Shown: positions 52,848-62,089, counted from the first letter of the stretch. The stretch is 64,000 nt of DNA from Paracoccaceae bacterium (GCA_004153385.1 SDAL01000005.1:186001-250000), one strand, 5' to 3'. The notes: a model not told the origin generated them from the sequence alone. Numbers and translations: made by a program.

Positions 52848-52875
52848 AAAAAAGAAGGTTGGGGGGCTGCCCCCC
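52848..52875 (-). terminator. Likely terminator of the FkbM-type gene
   Basis: GGGGGG/CCCCCC stem with a three-base loop, followed on the minus strand by AACCTTC and six T, 30 bp past the stop at 52905. Confidence 0.6.
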
Positions 52876-52904
52876 GTTTCAACCTATGGCGCGGTGGGCC
52901 GTGT

Positions 52905-53606
52905 TCAGTCCGGGCAATAGGGGCGGATGGTACCGTTATCGCGGGCAAAGACCACACAGGGCCCGGAGGAGTTGCGCGGATCATAGGCGTACCCGCGCGC
53001 ACTCATCGTTTCGAAAATATCGCGCACACCGGCCAGACCGTAGAGGTGATCGTGCAGTTCCAGAAACACGCGATCAATCCCGTCGAGGGCCGCATTGGCC
53101 AGAAGATGGCGCTCGGCCCCTTCGATATCCATCACCAGAACATTGATATCATGGCCGGTGATAAACTCATCGACATTGCGCGATGTGATCTCGATCGTCG
53201 ATTCAAACGGGCCTTGTGTTTCGATCATGGACGACATCCAGAAATCGCGCCGCAGATAGAACGTATAGGTCTCGGGGGCGCCTGCGGTCAAAAGCCCGTG
53301 GCCGAAGGTCACATGATCTGCGCCATTGGCCTGCGCCACCTTACGGGCCAGTTCGACCGTATGCGGGTTGGCATCGAACGACCAGATCCGGACATCCGGC
53401 ATCTGCGCCATGATCGTTGTGATCACGCCGATGCCGGACCCCAGCTCCAGCACGCGGTCATGCGGGCGTAAAAGCGTGCGCACGTGACGCACCTCCTTTG
53501 CCTCGTAGCTGCCGTTTTGCAAAGCGGCCCAGATGATCGGTGAAACATCCGCCTGTGTAATAGGCAGGTCGAGACCGTGAATTTTGGTAAAAATATTTTG
53601 CGTCAT
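52905..53606 (-). CDS. FkbM-family methyltransferase
   Basis: A 233-residue SAM-dependent methyltransferase. The SAM loop RVLELGSGIGVITTIMAQ is near residue 51, the acidic second motif IWSFDANPHTVELAR near 74, and the FkbM-like VLVMDIEGAERHLL near 157. Family members often O-methylate sugars or polysaccharides. It follows the GGDEF-EAL gene by 30 bp in the same orientation, so it is probably the last gene of the SUOX/GGDEF-EAL unit. Substrate unknown. Confidence 0.87.
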   Translation of the reverse strand: MTQNIFTKIHGLDLPITQADVSPIIWAALQNGSYEAKEVRHVRTLLRPHDRVLELGSGIGVITTIMAQMPDVRIWSFDANPHTVELARKVAQANGADHVTFGHGLLTAGAPETYTFYLRRDFWMSSMIETQGPFESTIEITSRNVDEFITGHDINVLVMDIEGAERHLLANAALDGIDRVFLELHDHLYGLAGVRDIFETMSARGYAYDPRNSSGPCVVFARDNGTIRPYCPD

Positions 53607-53636
53607 GAGAGTAATTTCAGCATGCCTTTCATTGGC

Positions 53637-55598
53637 TCAAGAGGGTGTTTTTCCAAGCGGAGCGCGCAGGTGGTCAAGACGTGACGGGGCCACCGGCACA
53701 CCGATCCGCGCCCCCTGCATCACCCCGAATTTCATTGCGTGGATCGTGTCGCGTTGGGCGGTCGTCTCGACGCCTTCGATAATAACGTCCTTGCCAAGAA
53801 GTGCACCCAACTCGCCGATCAGCCGCAAAAGACTTTCGGTCTCGCTGTTGGTGGTCAGGTCACGCACAAAGGTTTTGTCCAGCTTGATCGTATCCACAGG
53901 CAAGCCGCGCAAAATCGCGAAAGACGAAACACCGGTGCCGAAATGATCCAGCGCAATCGACACCCCCAAAGCACGCAGCCGTCCAAGCGCGCATAGAACA
54001 CTTTTGTTGCCACCGAGGAAGACAGTCTCCGCAATATCCAGCTCCAGCCGCTCGGGCTTCAATCCGGTGGCGATCAGGATGTTTTGAATGGTGCTGACGA
54101 TATCGGCGGATTGAAGCTGCATAAACGAGACATTGACGCAGATCTTGAGCGGTTTTTGCCAGCGCGTTGCCTCGCGGCAGGCCCGCAACAAGATCAGCTT
54201 TTCGAATTTCGGTGCAAGGCCCAGTTCCTCGGCAATGGGGATAAAGACTTTGGGCGAGATCGGTCCATGATCGGGATGGGTCCAGCGGGTAAACGCCTCC
54301 AGCCCCCGCAACTCTCCCGTAACCACATCTTCTTGCGGTTGGTACACGACCTCGAAGGCATCCTCGTTGATGGCACGGCGCAGGTCGTTTTGCAGCTCTT
54401 TTTCTGAATCCAGCCGCTCTTGCAGCTTTTTTTCGAACATACATACACGGTTGGACAGCGAGGCCTTGGCCTGATACAGACTGACATCGGCGTATTTGAA
54501 CAGCATTCTGGCATCCGAGCACTGCGCGGCACGGGCACTGACCACGCCGATCGAACATCCGATCTGCACACGCCGCCCGTCAAGCTCGTAGGGCACGGAG
54601 AGCGAAGCGACAATGGCCCGTGCCACCGCCAGACTTTCGTCCACCGACCGATTGAGCATCAGACAGGCGAACTCGTCCCCGCCCAGCCGGAAAAAGATGT
54701 CCGGCCCGTTCTCGAGCGCGCGCAGCCTGTGGCCCACATTCAACAAAAGCAGATCGCCCAGATCATGACCGAGCGTATCATTCACGTTCTTGAACCGATC
54801 CAGATCCAGCAACAGCAAAACAACATCCTGTTCGCCGCCGCCAACCACCCTGATGGCCTTTTCAAGCTCGCTCCAGAACAGGGCGCGGTTGGGCAGGTTG
54901 GTCAGTGAATCGTAATGTGCAGCATGTTCAAGTTTACGGTTTTTCGACCGCAATTCCTCACCCACCGCATTCAGGCTGCGGTGCAGCGCCGCGCTTTCCC
55001 TTTGGGATTGCGTCAGCAGCTTGTTTTGCCGCAACAGCAGCATAAACAGCAAAAGCCAGCACAGAATAAGGAAAACAATGACGATGTTGAGGCTCTTGTG
55101 CAGCATCTCCAGCCGCTCGATATTCTTTTCGACCTCTGCGCGCCCTTCGTGGACCTTTTGCGCCGCGGCATTGATCAACGGTCCAACCAGCGTGTCGAGC
55201 CGGTCAAGCACATCGGCGACCATCTGCGGGGTCAGATTGTCGAGATTGGCATCAAGGTAATTGATTTCCGTCGTCAGATCATCAATAAGCGCGCGCCGCT
55301 CGGGGGTGGCATTTACGAAGCGTTTAAGCGATCCACCGGTGAAGGTGACCAGACGGCTGATCGCGATATCCAGACGCAGTTCGACATCCGACATCGGCAC
55401 GGCAATATCGGCCCCCTCATAGCGGGCCAACGTACTTTCCAGCCGCAGCACCTCGACAACCGTCTGACTGAAGGCGAAGGTATCGTTATAATGTGCAGTC
55501 TGGCGTAAAACGCCCTGCCGCAATGTCACCGTGAACGACAGATAAACTGTCGCAGCGATAAAAACGACAATCAGAACAGATAAAACACGTGATAACAT
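53637..55598 (-). CDS. Membrane GGDEF-EAL protein with SUOX-linked sensor
   Basis: A 653-residue protein. Membrane helix 5-24; periplasmic helical sensor 28-165; helix 171-189; GGDEF near 228-390; EAL near 400-645. GGDEF is intact (FFRLGGDEFACLML), but the inhibitory site RxxD reads NGPD. The EAL part is altered: LEAFTRW and LDHFGTG, where the second metal Asp is His, so cyclase activity is expected to dominate. The sensor resembles that of the kinase at 15956. Four bases separate it from the upstream SUOX-fold gene. Confidence 0.9.
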   Translation of the reverse strand: MLSRVLSVLIVVFIAATVYLSFTVTLRQGVLRQTAHYNDTFAFSQTVVEVLRLESTLARYEGADIAVPMSDVELRLDIAISRLVTFTGGSLKRFVNATPERRALIDDLTTEINYLDANLDNLTPQMVADVLDRLDTLVGPLINAAAQKVHEGRAEVEKNIERLEMLHKSLNIVIVFLILCWLLLFMLLLRQNKLLTQSQRESAALHRSLNAVGEELRSKNRKLEHAAHYDSLTNLPNRALFWSELEKAIRVVGGGEQDVVLLLLDLDRFKNVNDTLGHDLGDLLLLNVGHRLRALENGPDIFFRLGGDEFACLMLNRSVDESLAVARAIVASLSVPYELDGRRVQIGCSIGVVSARAAQCSDARMLFKYADVSLYQAKASLSNRVCMFEKKLQERLDSEKELQNDLRRAINEDAFEVVYQPQEDVVTGELRGLEAFTRWTHPDHGPISPKVFIPIAEELGLAPKFEKLILLRACREATRWQKPLKICVNVSFMQLQSADIVSTIQNILIATGLKPERLELDIAETVFLGGNKSVLCALGRLRALGVSIALDHFGTGVSSFAILRGLPVDTIKLDKTFVRDLTTNSETESLLRLIGELGALLGKDVIIEGVETTAQRDTIHAMKFGVMQGARIGVPVAPSRLDHLRAPLGKTPS

Positions 55599-55602
55599 AC
55601 AG

Positions 55603-56136
55603 TTATTCTACGATCACATGCGCGACCTGCCAGGCCGAGCGGCCATAATAGGTCTGGCTTTGAAGCGCGATATCGCTGTCGTAGGGATATACGATAAAAA
55701 TCGGGCCTCTTTCCCGGATACCGATCGGCTTGCCGTTAATGGCACTCGCAAAGATGACACCCGTTGTTTCGACATCCTGCATCGGTACCTCCGAGACATA
55801 ATCGTTCAGGGCAACCACCCGTAACGCTTTCCCTTTCGCTCCGACAAAATCCATAACGGTCTTGATCGGCACGCCTTCAAACGTCATCACATCGTCATAC
55901 CACGGCGTGGCGGTCTTGAAAGATACGCGGTCCATAGCATCCAGCATCTCGCGATCAAACTGGGCGGTATCCCCCACATTCGTGGCCGTAATTTTACCAG
56001 ATATGGTCAGAATGACATCCCCCGTAGGCGGCGCAAATGTCTTTGTTTGCGCCTGAAGACCGTTGGCTTGTGCAACAAAAAGCCCGCAAACTGTAAAAAA
56101 TATCTGTAATTTCTTAATAAATGACAGGGGCATCAT
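55603..56136 (-). CDS. Exported SUOX-fold protein, second copy
   Basis: A 177-residue paralogue of the protein at 15444. Signal peptide residues 1-30 (FFTVCGLFVAQANGLQAQ). Shared segments: VILTISGKITATN, FEGVPIKTVMDFVGAKG, LNDYVSEVP, and RERGPIFIVYPY. The only cysteine is in the signal peptide, so the mature protein has none. The ATG at 56136 has SD GAGG; a GTG nine bases upstream would sit on that SD. It lies 4 bp before the GGDEF-EAL gene, the same order as in the first copy. Confidence 0.8.
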   Translation of the reverse strand: MMPLSFIKKLQIFFTVCGLFVAQANGLQAQTKTFAPPTGDVILTISGKITATNVGDTAQFDREMLDAMDRVSFKTATPWYDDVMTFEGVPIKTVMDFVGAKGKALRVVALNDYVSEVPMQDVETTGVIFASAINGKPIGIRERGPIFIVYPYDSDIALQSQTYYGRSAWQVAHVIVE

Positions 56137-56358
56137 CAATGGCACCTCGAATTCATCCGCTCAAATCTTTGAATGCATGGTAACAGATCATTTGTCATCT
56201 CACTATTTTTTCTACGGCATAGATGTAAAAGGACATGTTTTAGAAACATCAGTTCCGCCTCCCCCCACAATTTTCGCCAAACTGTTCTAAAAAATTGGAA
56301 AAATACAGTTTCATTGCGAACGTACAGCACGCACACGCTCGAATGCGCGGCACCAGTC

Positions 56359-57054
56359 TTATCGGGCCACGGTTGCGGCATGCATGGCAGTGAAGATCGT
56401 CTCAAGGTGATCACGCATGCCCTCGAGCGCGGTTTGGGCATCATGTTGGGCGATTGCGTCAAGGATGGTCTGGTGCTGGCACGTATGGGGGCCTGAAAAC
56501 TCCGCCACACCCAGCCTGCGATAGGTCCGCTCCCATTCGCGCAGCCATGCCGCCTGACGCCTGACGCCCGCCAGATAATCCAGAAGCCCCAGCAGGATCG
56601 GGTTTCCGGTCACCTCGGCAATACCGCGATGGAATGCGGCATCGATCTGCTCGCATTCGGACCGGCTTCGGGCGTGGCGGCCGCGCGCTACCAGCCGTTC
56701 CAAGGCGGCCACTTGGGGGGCGGTGGCCACATGGGCGGCTTGGGCGGCGACCGCAGGCTCGATCAGGGCGCGGGCCTGCATCAGTTGCAAAGGCGAGGCC
56801 CCTTGCACCAAGATCGCCTCCCTGACGGGGTGCCCGAACGGGCGCGGGCCATAAAATGTGCCCTGCCCGACATGGCGCCACAGATCGCCGGCCCGTTCCA
56901 TCTCGGCCAGTGCTTTGCGCAATGTATCACGGCTGCACCCCAACTGCCGCGCCAGATCACGCTCGGGCGGCAGTCTGTCGCCAGTGGCAATCCCGCGCGC
57001 GCCCAGATCACGGTGCAAGGCCTGCAATATCTCTTGCGTACGTGTGGATGGCAT
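56359..57054 (-). CDS. GntR-family regulator (FadR/FCD type)
   Basis: A 231-residue regulator. N-terminal winged helix-turn-helix (GDRLPPERDLARQLGCSRDT near residue 25) and C-terminal FCD ligand domain (about 75-220) with AFHRGIAEVTGNPILLGLLD and the His in HQTILDAI. SD AGGAG precedes the ATG. It is divergent from the TauE/SafE gene, with an operator-like repeat between, suggesting it controls that exporter. Confidence 0.9.
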   Translation of the reverse strand: MPSTRTQEILQALHRDLGARGIATGDRLPPERDLARQLGCSRDTLRKALAEMERAGDLWRHVGQGTFYGPRPFGHPVREAILVQGASPLQLMQARALIEPAVAAQAAHVATAPQVAALERLVARGRHARSRSECEQIDAAFHRGIAEVTGNPILLGLLDYLAGVRRQAAWLREWERTYRRLGVAEFSGPHTCQHQTILDAIAQHDAQTALEGMRDHLETIFTAMHAATVAR

Positions 57055-57065
57055 GGTGTCTCCTA

Positions 57066-57077
57066 TGGTCCAGACCA
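57066..57077. promoter_or_regulatory. FadR-type operator candidate
   Basis: TGGTCCAGACCA, an inverted repeat TGGTC-N2-GACCA, with a further GCAGACCAAT half-site at 57082-57091. It lies in the divergent promoter region, 12 bp upstream of the regulator start. Confidence 0.55.
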
Positions 57078-57140
57078 ATTTGCAGACCAATCGCACGCCA
57101 TGTAACACACGCCTACTTCAGGCGCGCCTCTTTTCGTTCC

Positions 57141-57168
57141 TGTCTTATGGGGCCTGTCTTATGGGGCC
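57141..57168. repeat. 14-bp tandem duplication before the TauE/SafE gene
   Basis: TGTCTTATGGGGCC occurs twice in succession and a third partial copy (TGTCTCTTG) follows. It lies 24 bp before the ATG at 57192, within the leader or promoter, so copy number could alter expression. Confidence 0.7.
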
Positions 57169-57191
57169 TGTCTCTTGAGGAGAGAAAGATC

Positions 57192-57947
57192 ATGCAGACC
57201 ACGATCGTGCTGGCGTTGGCGGGGCTTGGCGCAGGCGCGCTTAATGCCATTGCGGGGGGCGGCACTTTTTTATCTTTTCCAGCCCTGATCTGGGCCGGTG
57301 TGCCGCCGATCATGGCCAATGCAACCGCGACATTTGCGGCCCTTCCGGGCTATGTGGGTAGTGTCTGGGCCTACCGAGGCGATATCGAGGCCGGCGGCAC
57401 ACCGTCGCTTGTGCGGGTGCTTGCGTCGGGCTGCGCGGGCGGGCTGTTTGGTGCAGGATTACTCCTTGTTACACCGGAGGAATTGTTTGCCGGCGTTATC
57501 CCGTGGCTGCTGCTGGTCGCGACCGTGGCCTTTGCCGCAGGTCCTGCGTTTGTGCGCCATATGACGCGCTCGGGGCGCAGCCTGTCACAAGCCGCCGCTT
57601 TGGGGCTGGTGTTTGGCGTGTCCGTCTATGGGGGCTATTTCAACGGCGGTCTGGGCATCATCCTGCTGGCGGCCTTCGGGATCATGGGTATGACGGACCT
57701 GCACCGGATGAACGGGTTGAAAAACCTGATGTCGGTGGTTCTCTCGCTGGTGTCCGTGATCACCTACACTGCGGCGGGACTGATCGACTGGCACGGGCTG
57801 GTGATCGTGGGGGTGTTTTGCGCCATCGGCGGCTATATCGGCGCGGCTCTGGCGCGACGCATCCGCAATATGGCCCTGCTGCGCGGTTTCATCGTCGCCA
57901 TAGGGGCGGTCCTGACAATTGTATTTTTCACTCAATCCATCGGTTGA
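57192..57947 (+). CDS. TauE/SafE-family exporter
   Basis: A 251-residue inner-membrane protein with about eight helices. Family features: AGLGAGALNAIAGGGTFLSF at residue 10 and GLVFGVSVYGGYFNGGLGII near 138. Members export sulfite or organosulfonates. SD GAGGAGA precedes the ATG. It is divergent from the FadR-type regulator. Substrate not predictable. Confidence 0.88.
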   Translation: MQTTIVLALAGLGAGALNAIAGGGTFLSFPALIWAGVPPIMANATATFAALPGYVGSVWAYRGDIEAGGTPSLVRVLASGCAGGLFGAGLLLVTPEELFAGVIPWLLLVATVAFAAGPAFVRHMTRSGRSLSQAAALGLVFGVSVYGGYFNGGLGIILLAAFGIMGMTDLHRMNGLKNLMSVVLSLVSVITYTAAGLIDWHGLVIVGVFCAIGGYIGAALARRIRNMALLRGFIVAIGAVLTIVFFTQSIG

Positions 57948-58002
57948 AACTTTCCGCTTATGCTGAAATTTTGCGCCGATATTGGCCGGGGAGCGGTGTC
58001 AC

Positions 58003-59148
58003 ATGCTTGGTTTGAAATCTTTGGGGCCAGCGGTGGCACGTGTCCCCGCGACCGAGGCCCTGCGTGCAGGCATCGGGGCATTTCTGGGCCTGGGGCTAAC
58101 GGGGCTGGTCCTGCTGTCACCAGATATCGATTTCGTGCTGGGTCTTTATCTGGTGGCACCGTTCGGGGCGACATCGGTACTGCTGTTTGCCGTGCCCAAC
58201 AGCCCCTTGGCCCAGCCGTGGTCGGCGATTGTCGGCAACACCGTCGCGGCCCTCGTGGGGGTGGGTGTGTGTCTGACGATCAGCGATCCGGGCTTGCGCA
58301 TCGCGCTGGCCGTTGGCCTTGCGATCACGGCCATGATCTTGTGCCGCGCCGTTCATCCACCCGCAGGCGCGGTGGCCATGACCGCCGCCATGAACCCCGA
58401 GGCCATTGCGCATCTGGGCGTCTGGTTTGCGCTGGCCCCGATTGCCTTGGGCACAACCGCTCTTGTGGTGCTGGCCACGCTTTATGCGCGGCTGACCGGA
58501 CGCCATTATCCGTTCCGCCAGTTCGACGACCCCAGCAAACATGACACCCAAGACCGCAACCCCACAGAGCGTCTGGGCCTGTCCCAAGGCGCGTTGACCG
58601 AAATCCTCGAACGCTACAGCCAGTCGTTCAATCTGGGCGTCGAAGATCTGGCGCGATTGATCGGCGCCGCAGAGCTGCAGGCCGCCGCCCAAAGCGCGGG
58701 CCCGTTAACCACCCAAGAGATCATGTCGCACAATCTGGTAACGGTAGGCCCCGATGCGACACTGGATGAAATCGCCGCCTTGTTCCAGCACCACAGATTT
58801 ACCGCCCTGCCCGTAACAGGCCCTGATGCGCAATATCTCGGGGTTATCTTCCAGATCGATCTGATCAGCCAGCGCGCAAATACGCATAGCGCCCGCGATC
58901 AAAAAACGTTGGTCACGCTCAAAAGGCGGGTCGCGGACATAGGACGCGCGCGCATTGTTGCGCAAGACATCATGAACACCACAGGGCCCCGCGCTGGCAA
59001 AGACACCCCCATCAGCGCACTGCTGCCCCTGATGGCGGATGGACAGACAGATGCGCTACCGGTGATTGACGGCACACAACTCGTCGGGCTGGTCACCAGA
59101 ACCGACCTGATCGCCGCTCTGGCCCGAACCGCCATTCGCCACAAGTGA
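58003..59148 (+). CDS. HPP-family membrane protein with two CBS domains
   Basis: A 381-residue protein. Residues 25-165 form the HPP membrane domain with four helices and the name motif AVHPPAGAVAM near 116. Residues 245-380 hold a CBS pair (MSHNLVTVGPDATLDEI and MNTTGPRAGKDTPISALLPL). HPP proteins are linked to nitrite transport in plants and cyanobacteria, and CBS pairs bind adenine nucleotides. ATG at 58003 is preferred over TTG 21 bases upstream, as SD GGGGAG lies between. Confidence 0.88.
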   Translation: MLGLKSLGPAVARVPATEALRAGIGAFLGLGLTGLVLLSPDIDFVLGLYLVAPFGATSVLLFAVPNSPLAQPWSAIVGNTVAALVGVGVCLTISDPGLRIALAVGLAITAMILCRAVHPPAGAVAMTAAMNPEAIAHLGVWFALAPIALGTTALVVLATLYARLTGRHYPFRQFDDPSKHDTQDRNPTERLGLSQGALTEILERYSQSFNLGVEDLARLIGAAELQAAAQSAGPLTTQEIMSHNLVTVGPDATLDEIAALFQHHRFTALPVTGPDAQYLGVIFQIDLISQRANTHSARDQKTLVTLKRRVADIGRARIVAQDIMNTTGPRAGKDTPISALLPLMADGQTDALPVIDGTQLVGLVTRTDLIAALARTAIRHK

Positions 59149-59384
59149 GCAATGCACCGCCGCCCGATACTGTTTGAACCAAATATACGCATGCGTGGAC
59201 GGCAGGCACATGAAAAGCTATAACTAATTTCAATATGTAAACGTTCGCGTCTGGAATGGGCGCATTGAGCGCCGCGATGACAAACCCAGTAGAAGGTACG
59301 GGATGACGCCGATAGCCTCGTCCTGTAGTAAAGAATGAAGATCCTGTTTATACAGGCCTGTAGCAAAGATAATCCGGTGATCTA

Positions 59385-60101
59385 TTGACTAAAACCAACA
59401 CGTACATCTTGGGTAGCTGCGCCACGCGCGATGCTTTCGAATTTGACTTCGCCGAACCGTTCGTAATCTCAGATTACACCGCCAGAACAAGCTTGGCCTC
59501 ATTGGCATGCGAGCCTATGTCCATCACCTCTATTGTCGAGAAAATACAGTCGACTTTTCAAAAGCGTATGGTGACGCGGGATATGGCAAAATCTTTCTGG
59601 GGATTGTTGAAAACCTATGAAGACGGCATCTTGCTCATTGATCTGGTCGATGACCGTTTCAGGCTGAATATATTTGACGGTGGTGGTGCCCATACCGTAT
59701 CGGCAGAATATTCCAAAGTGGCCAAACCACCGCTGGACGGGCTGGAACGCACATTGAACAATCACTCGATAGAATATCAGGCTTTATGGCAAAGGGGGCT
59801 TGGCCGGCTTGCGCGCCAGATTACTGCCCATGGCGGGCTACAGGTCTTTGTAAATTGCGTGTATTTCGTCTCCACACCCGAACAAACCGAAGCAGAGGCC
59901 GAAAACATTCGCAAGATGAACGCCTATCTAGCCAAGGCTTATAGCAAACTGGAAACCGCCTTCGGGACGCAGGCGATGATCCGCTACCCCGAGGCCCTGC
60001 TCGCCTCCGATCCAGATCATAAATGGGGGGTCGCCCCGTTCCACTATAAAAAAGACACCTACGCATTTTTCATCCAGCAGGTGAAAGAGCGACTGTCATA
60101 G
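59385..60101 (+). CDS. DUF6270-type protein
   Basis: A 238-residue protein starting TYILGSCATRDAFEFDF, the pattern of DUF6270 proteins found near polysaccharide loci. The GSC segment may be an active-site loop of SGNH type. A later YPEALLASDPDHKWGVAPFHY segment near residue 200 carries an Asp and His that could complete it. Start is TTG, as in-frame stop lies four codons upstream. Function unknown; polysaccharide modification is a guess. Confidence 0.7.
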   Translation: MTKTNTYILGSCATRDAFEFDFAEPFVISDYTARTSLASLACEPMSITSIVEKIQSTFQKRMVTRDMAKSFWGLLKTYEDGILLIDLVDDRFRLNIFDGGGAHTVSAEYSKVAKPPLDGLERTLNNHSIEYQALWQRGLGRLARQITAHGGLQVFVNCVYFVSTPEQTEAEAENIRKMNAYLAKAYSKLETAFGTQAMIRYPEALLASDPDHKWGVAPFHYKKDTYAFFIQQVKERLS

Positions 60102-60313
60102 AATAGTTTGCGCAAAGGGCCAGCAGGCAGGACGGCGGCTTTGCTGCCGGTGCAGCACCATCCAGACCGCCATCCTTTTCAGCCTTTAGCCAGTGTAGCG
60201 CCCGGTCAAACTGGAAAAATGACCTGTCCATAACCGCCCCTGCCACTGTCCGTGAGTTAAAAAACGAACATCTCCTGATACTTAACTTGGCCATTGGACG
60301 GTGATCGATTGAG

Positions 60314-60344
60314 TTGACACTATGGTCGGACAAGATGCTATATG
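60314..60344 (+). promoter_or_regulatory. Promoter candidate for the gene at 60361
   Basis: Perfect TTGACA with TATATG 19 bp downstream, ending 16 bp before the ATG at 60361. The spacer is long, and the transcript would be nearly leaderless. Confidence 0.4.
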
Positions 60345-60360
60345 GGTCAAATTGCAATAG

Positions 60361-60918
60361 ATGGCCCTCGTAATGACGCATAATCTTCTCCTCGGGCCCG
60401 ACGCCCAGATCCGACAGTCCCTGCAGGCGTTGCGGGCGTTCCAAGGCAACGGACAAATCGCCGCGCCGCGGACAGACCTGCACGCAGGGATTTTTGTGAA
60501 CACAGACCCCGAGGCCGCCGTGGCAGGGCGCTATATCGCGCGCCGTGACGGGTTGATTTCGCTTTCGATGCAGGCCACATCCGGCACCCAGGCCCGCTGG
60601 CAAGCCTTGCACATCCCCATGGGGCCCGCGCTTCTTGGCAAGGAACTGGCCACGATCGGCACCGTCATCCGTGCGCGCGCCGATACGCCAAACAGCATCC
60701 AGCTGTGCGTCCGCTCGGGCCAGAACGAAGGTTTTGTCGATACGTTTTTCAGCAAATCCCTTCAGGTGACAGCCGAAGAAACCACGCATCTTGATATCAT
60801 AGAGCTCAACACCACACCTGCGCTTCCCCGCGAGGCTGCATGGCGCGACATGATCATGTTCTTCCCCGCAGGCGCGGTGGATATCGACATTCTGGATATG
60901 CGGTTCTTTATCGTGTGA
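60361..60918 (+). CDS. Protein of unknown function
   Basis: A 185-residue protein without recognised family. It has no signal peptide or membrane helix; the C-terminal 100 residues read as alternating beta strands (IQLCVRSGQNEGFVDTFF; VDIDILDMRFFIV), like a small jelly-roll or carbohydrate-binding fold. An internal ATG at 60373 is an alternative start; neither has a clear SD. It lies between DUF6270 and SGNH genes, so a role in surface glycan modification is possible. Confidence 0.6.
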   Translation: MALVMTHNLLLGPDAQIRQSLQALRAFQGNGQIAAPRTDLHAGIFVNTDPEAAVAGRYIARRDGLISLSMQATSGTQARWQALHIPMGPALLGKELATIGTVIRARADTPNSIQLCVRSGQNEGFVDTFFSKSLQVTAEETTHLDIIELNTTPALPREAAWRDMIMFFPAGAVDIDILDMRFFIV

Positions 60919-61020
60919 TCAACAGCTTGGTCCCGCCAGGTGTCGTGGAACGAAACACTGGCATATCTGTCGCGCTTGCCGTGAATAGTTTTTAAAAAAC
61001 CGACAAACTCAGGTACCGTC

Positions 61021-62085
61021 TTGGAAAATATAAAAATAACAATTCTCGGTGGATCCAATTCAGTGATCGGTGCCGGATACACTGCCCGGCTTGTAAAAAT
61101 CTTTAAAGATAACGGAGTTCCCTGCGAGATCCAAAATCTTGCGATCGGTGCAAACTCTGTGACACACGGGCTTTCAATTGCCAAGCGCACTGATCTGTCC
61201 GAAACAAATGTATTACTGATAGAATATACTATAAACGACTTTACAATATACCACAATTACAGCCCAGATGCCTGGCTAGATAGCTACGAAGGTCTGGTTC
61301 TTTATGTAAAAGAAAACTACCCGAATGCGACGATCATGCCCGTTATACTCGGGCGACGTGACAAAACATTCTTCAGAACGCAAAATAAAATGCGTGAGAG
61401 TATTTTAGAAATGGGTAGAGTGCATAACCTTCCCGTCGTCGACTTCGATAGGATAATGCACGAGGAGCAAGGAGAAAAGGCTCTTTCCGATATCTACAAT
61501 GATGGTGCGCATTACAAAACAAATACACCTGTCGGCTACCTTGCATCACTTATCGTGAATAAAATAATTTTATCCACTCTACGACCGAAATCTATATATG
61601 CACCGGAAGCAAAAGTCTCAAGCAATCCTCTAAACAAAACAAGCATAATAGATATTCGGGAAATAGAACAAAATTTACATGCGAAAAGAACTTTTAAAAA
61701 TTCAAAACACAACATCGAGACTGTTGTATTGAAAGAAGGCGAAAGCTTAGATCTGGACACGCACAAAAATGCTGTGTGTATTGAATATATATCAGCACCC
61801 AACAGCTGCGACATGATTGTCGAAAACTCTGCAGGCACGCGCATGCGAACCCACACGCGGCACGCGCGGGTAGAAGCAGATGGCAAGTTCAAGTTTCTCA
61901 TCAAAAGCTTTGTGCTTTTGAAAGATGACTGGATCGCGGAAGACAACAATATATTGAAGATCACAGCCATGAGATCGGAAGCCGCAGAGAGAGAAAACTG
62001 CACTCTAATCCCAGGCTATAACCTTATCCCAAACAAAGACAGTGCCCCGCAGGAATTGTATCTAACTGTAGTAATGACGGATTGA
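61021..62085 (+). CDS. SGNH/GDSL-type hydrolase
   Basis: A 354-residue protein. SGNH blocks: ITILGGSNSVIGAGY at residues 6-20 (Ser nucleophile), NLAIGANS near 39 (Gly), IEYTINDF near 67 (Asn), and DIYNDGAHY near 160 (Asp, His). The C-terminal 150 residues form a beta-rich domain. Such enzymes are often acyl esterases or acetyltransferases of glycans. Start is TTG, preceded by AGGT. GC is clearly lower than in the rest of the window, suggesting transfer. Confidence 0.75.
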   Translation: MENIKITILGGSNSVIGAGYTARLVKIFKDNGVPCEIQNLAIGANSVTHGLSIAKRTDLSETNVLLIEYTINDFTIYHNYSPDAWLDSYEGLVLYVKENYPNATIMPVILGRRDKTFFRTQNKMRESILEMGRVHNLPVVDFDRIMHEEQGEKALSDIYNDGAHYKTNTPVGYLASLIVNKIILSTLRPKSIYAPEAKVSSNPLNKTSIIDIREIEQNLHAKRTFKNSKHNIETVVLKEGESLDLDTHKNAVCIEYISAPNSCDMIVENSAGTRMRTHTRHARVEADGKFKFLIKSFVLLKDDWIAEDNNILKITAMRSEAAERENCTLIPGYNLIPNKDSAPQELYLTVVMTD

Positions 62086-62089
62086 AGCG

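Larger units (their letters stand above)
52246..52904. other. Intergenic region between the FkbM-type and GAF-EAL genes
   Basis: About 660 bp. It holds two hairpins downstream of the FkbM gene (52797-52828 and 52848-52875), a partly conserved EPS box (52685-52702), and the promoter region of the GAF-EAL gene with AT-rich sequence near 52500-52565. No gene is supported. Confidence 0.5.
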
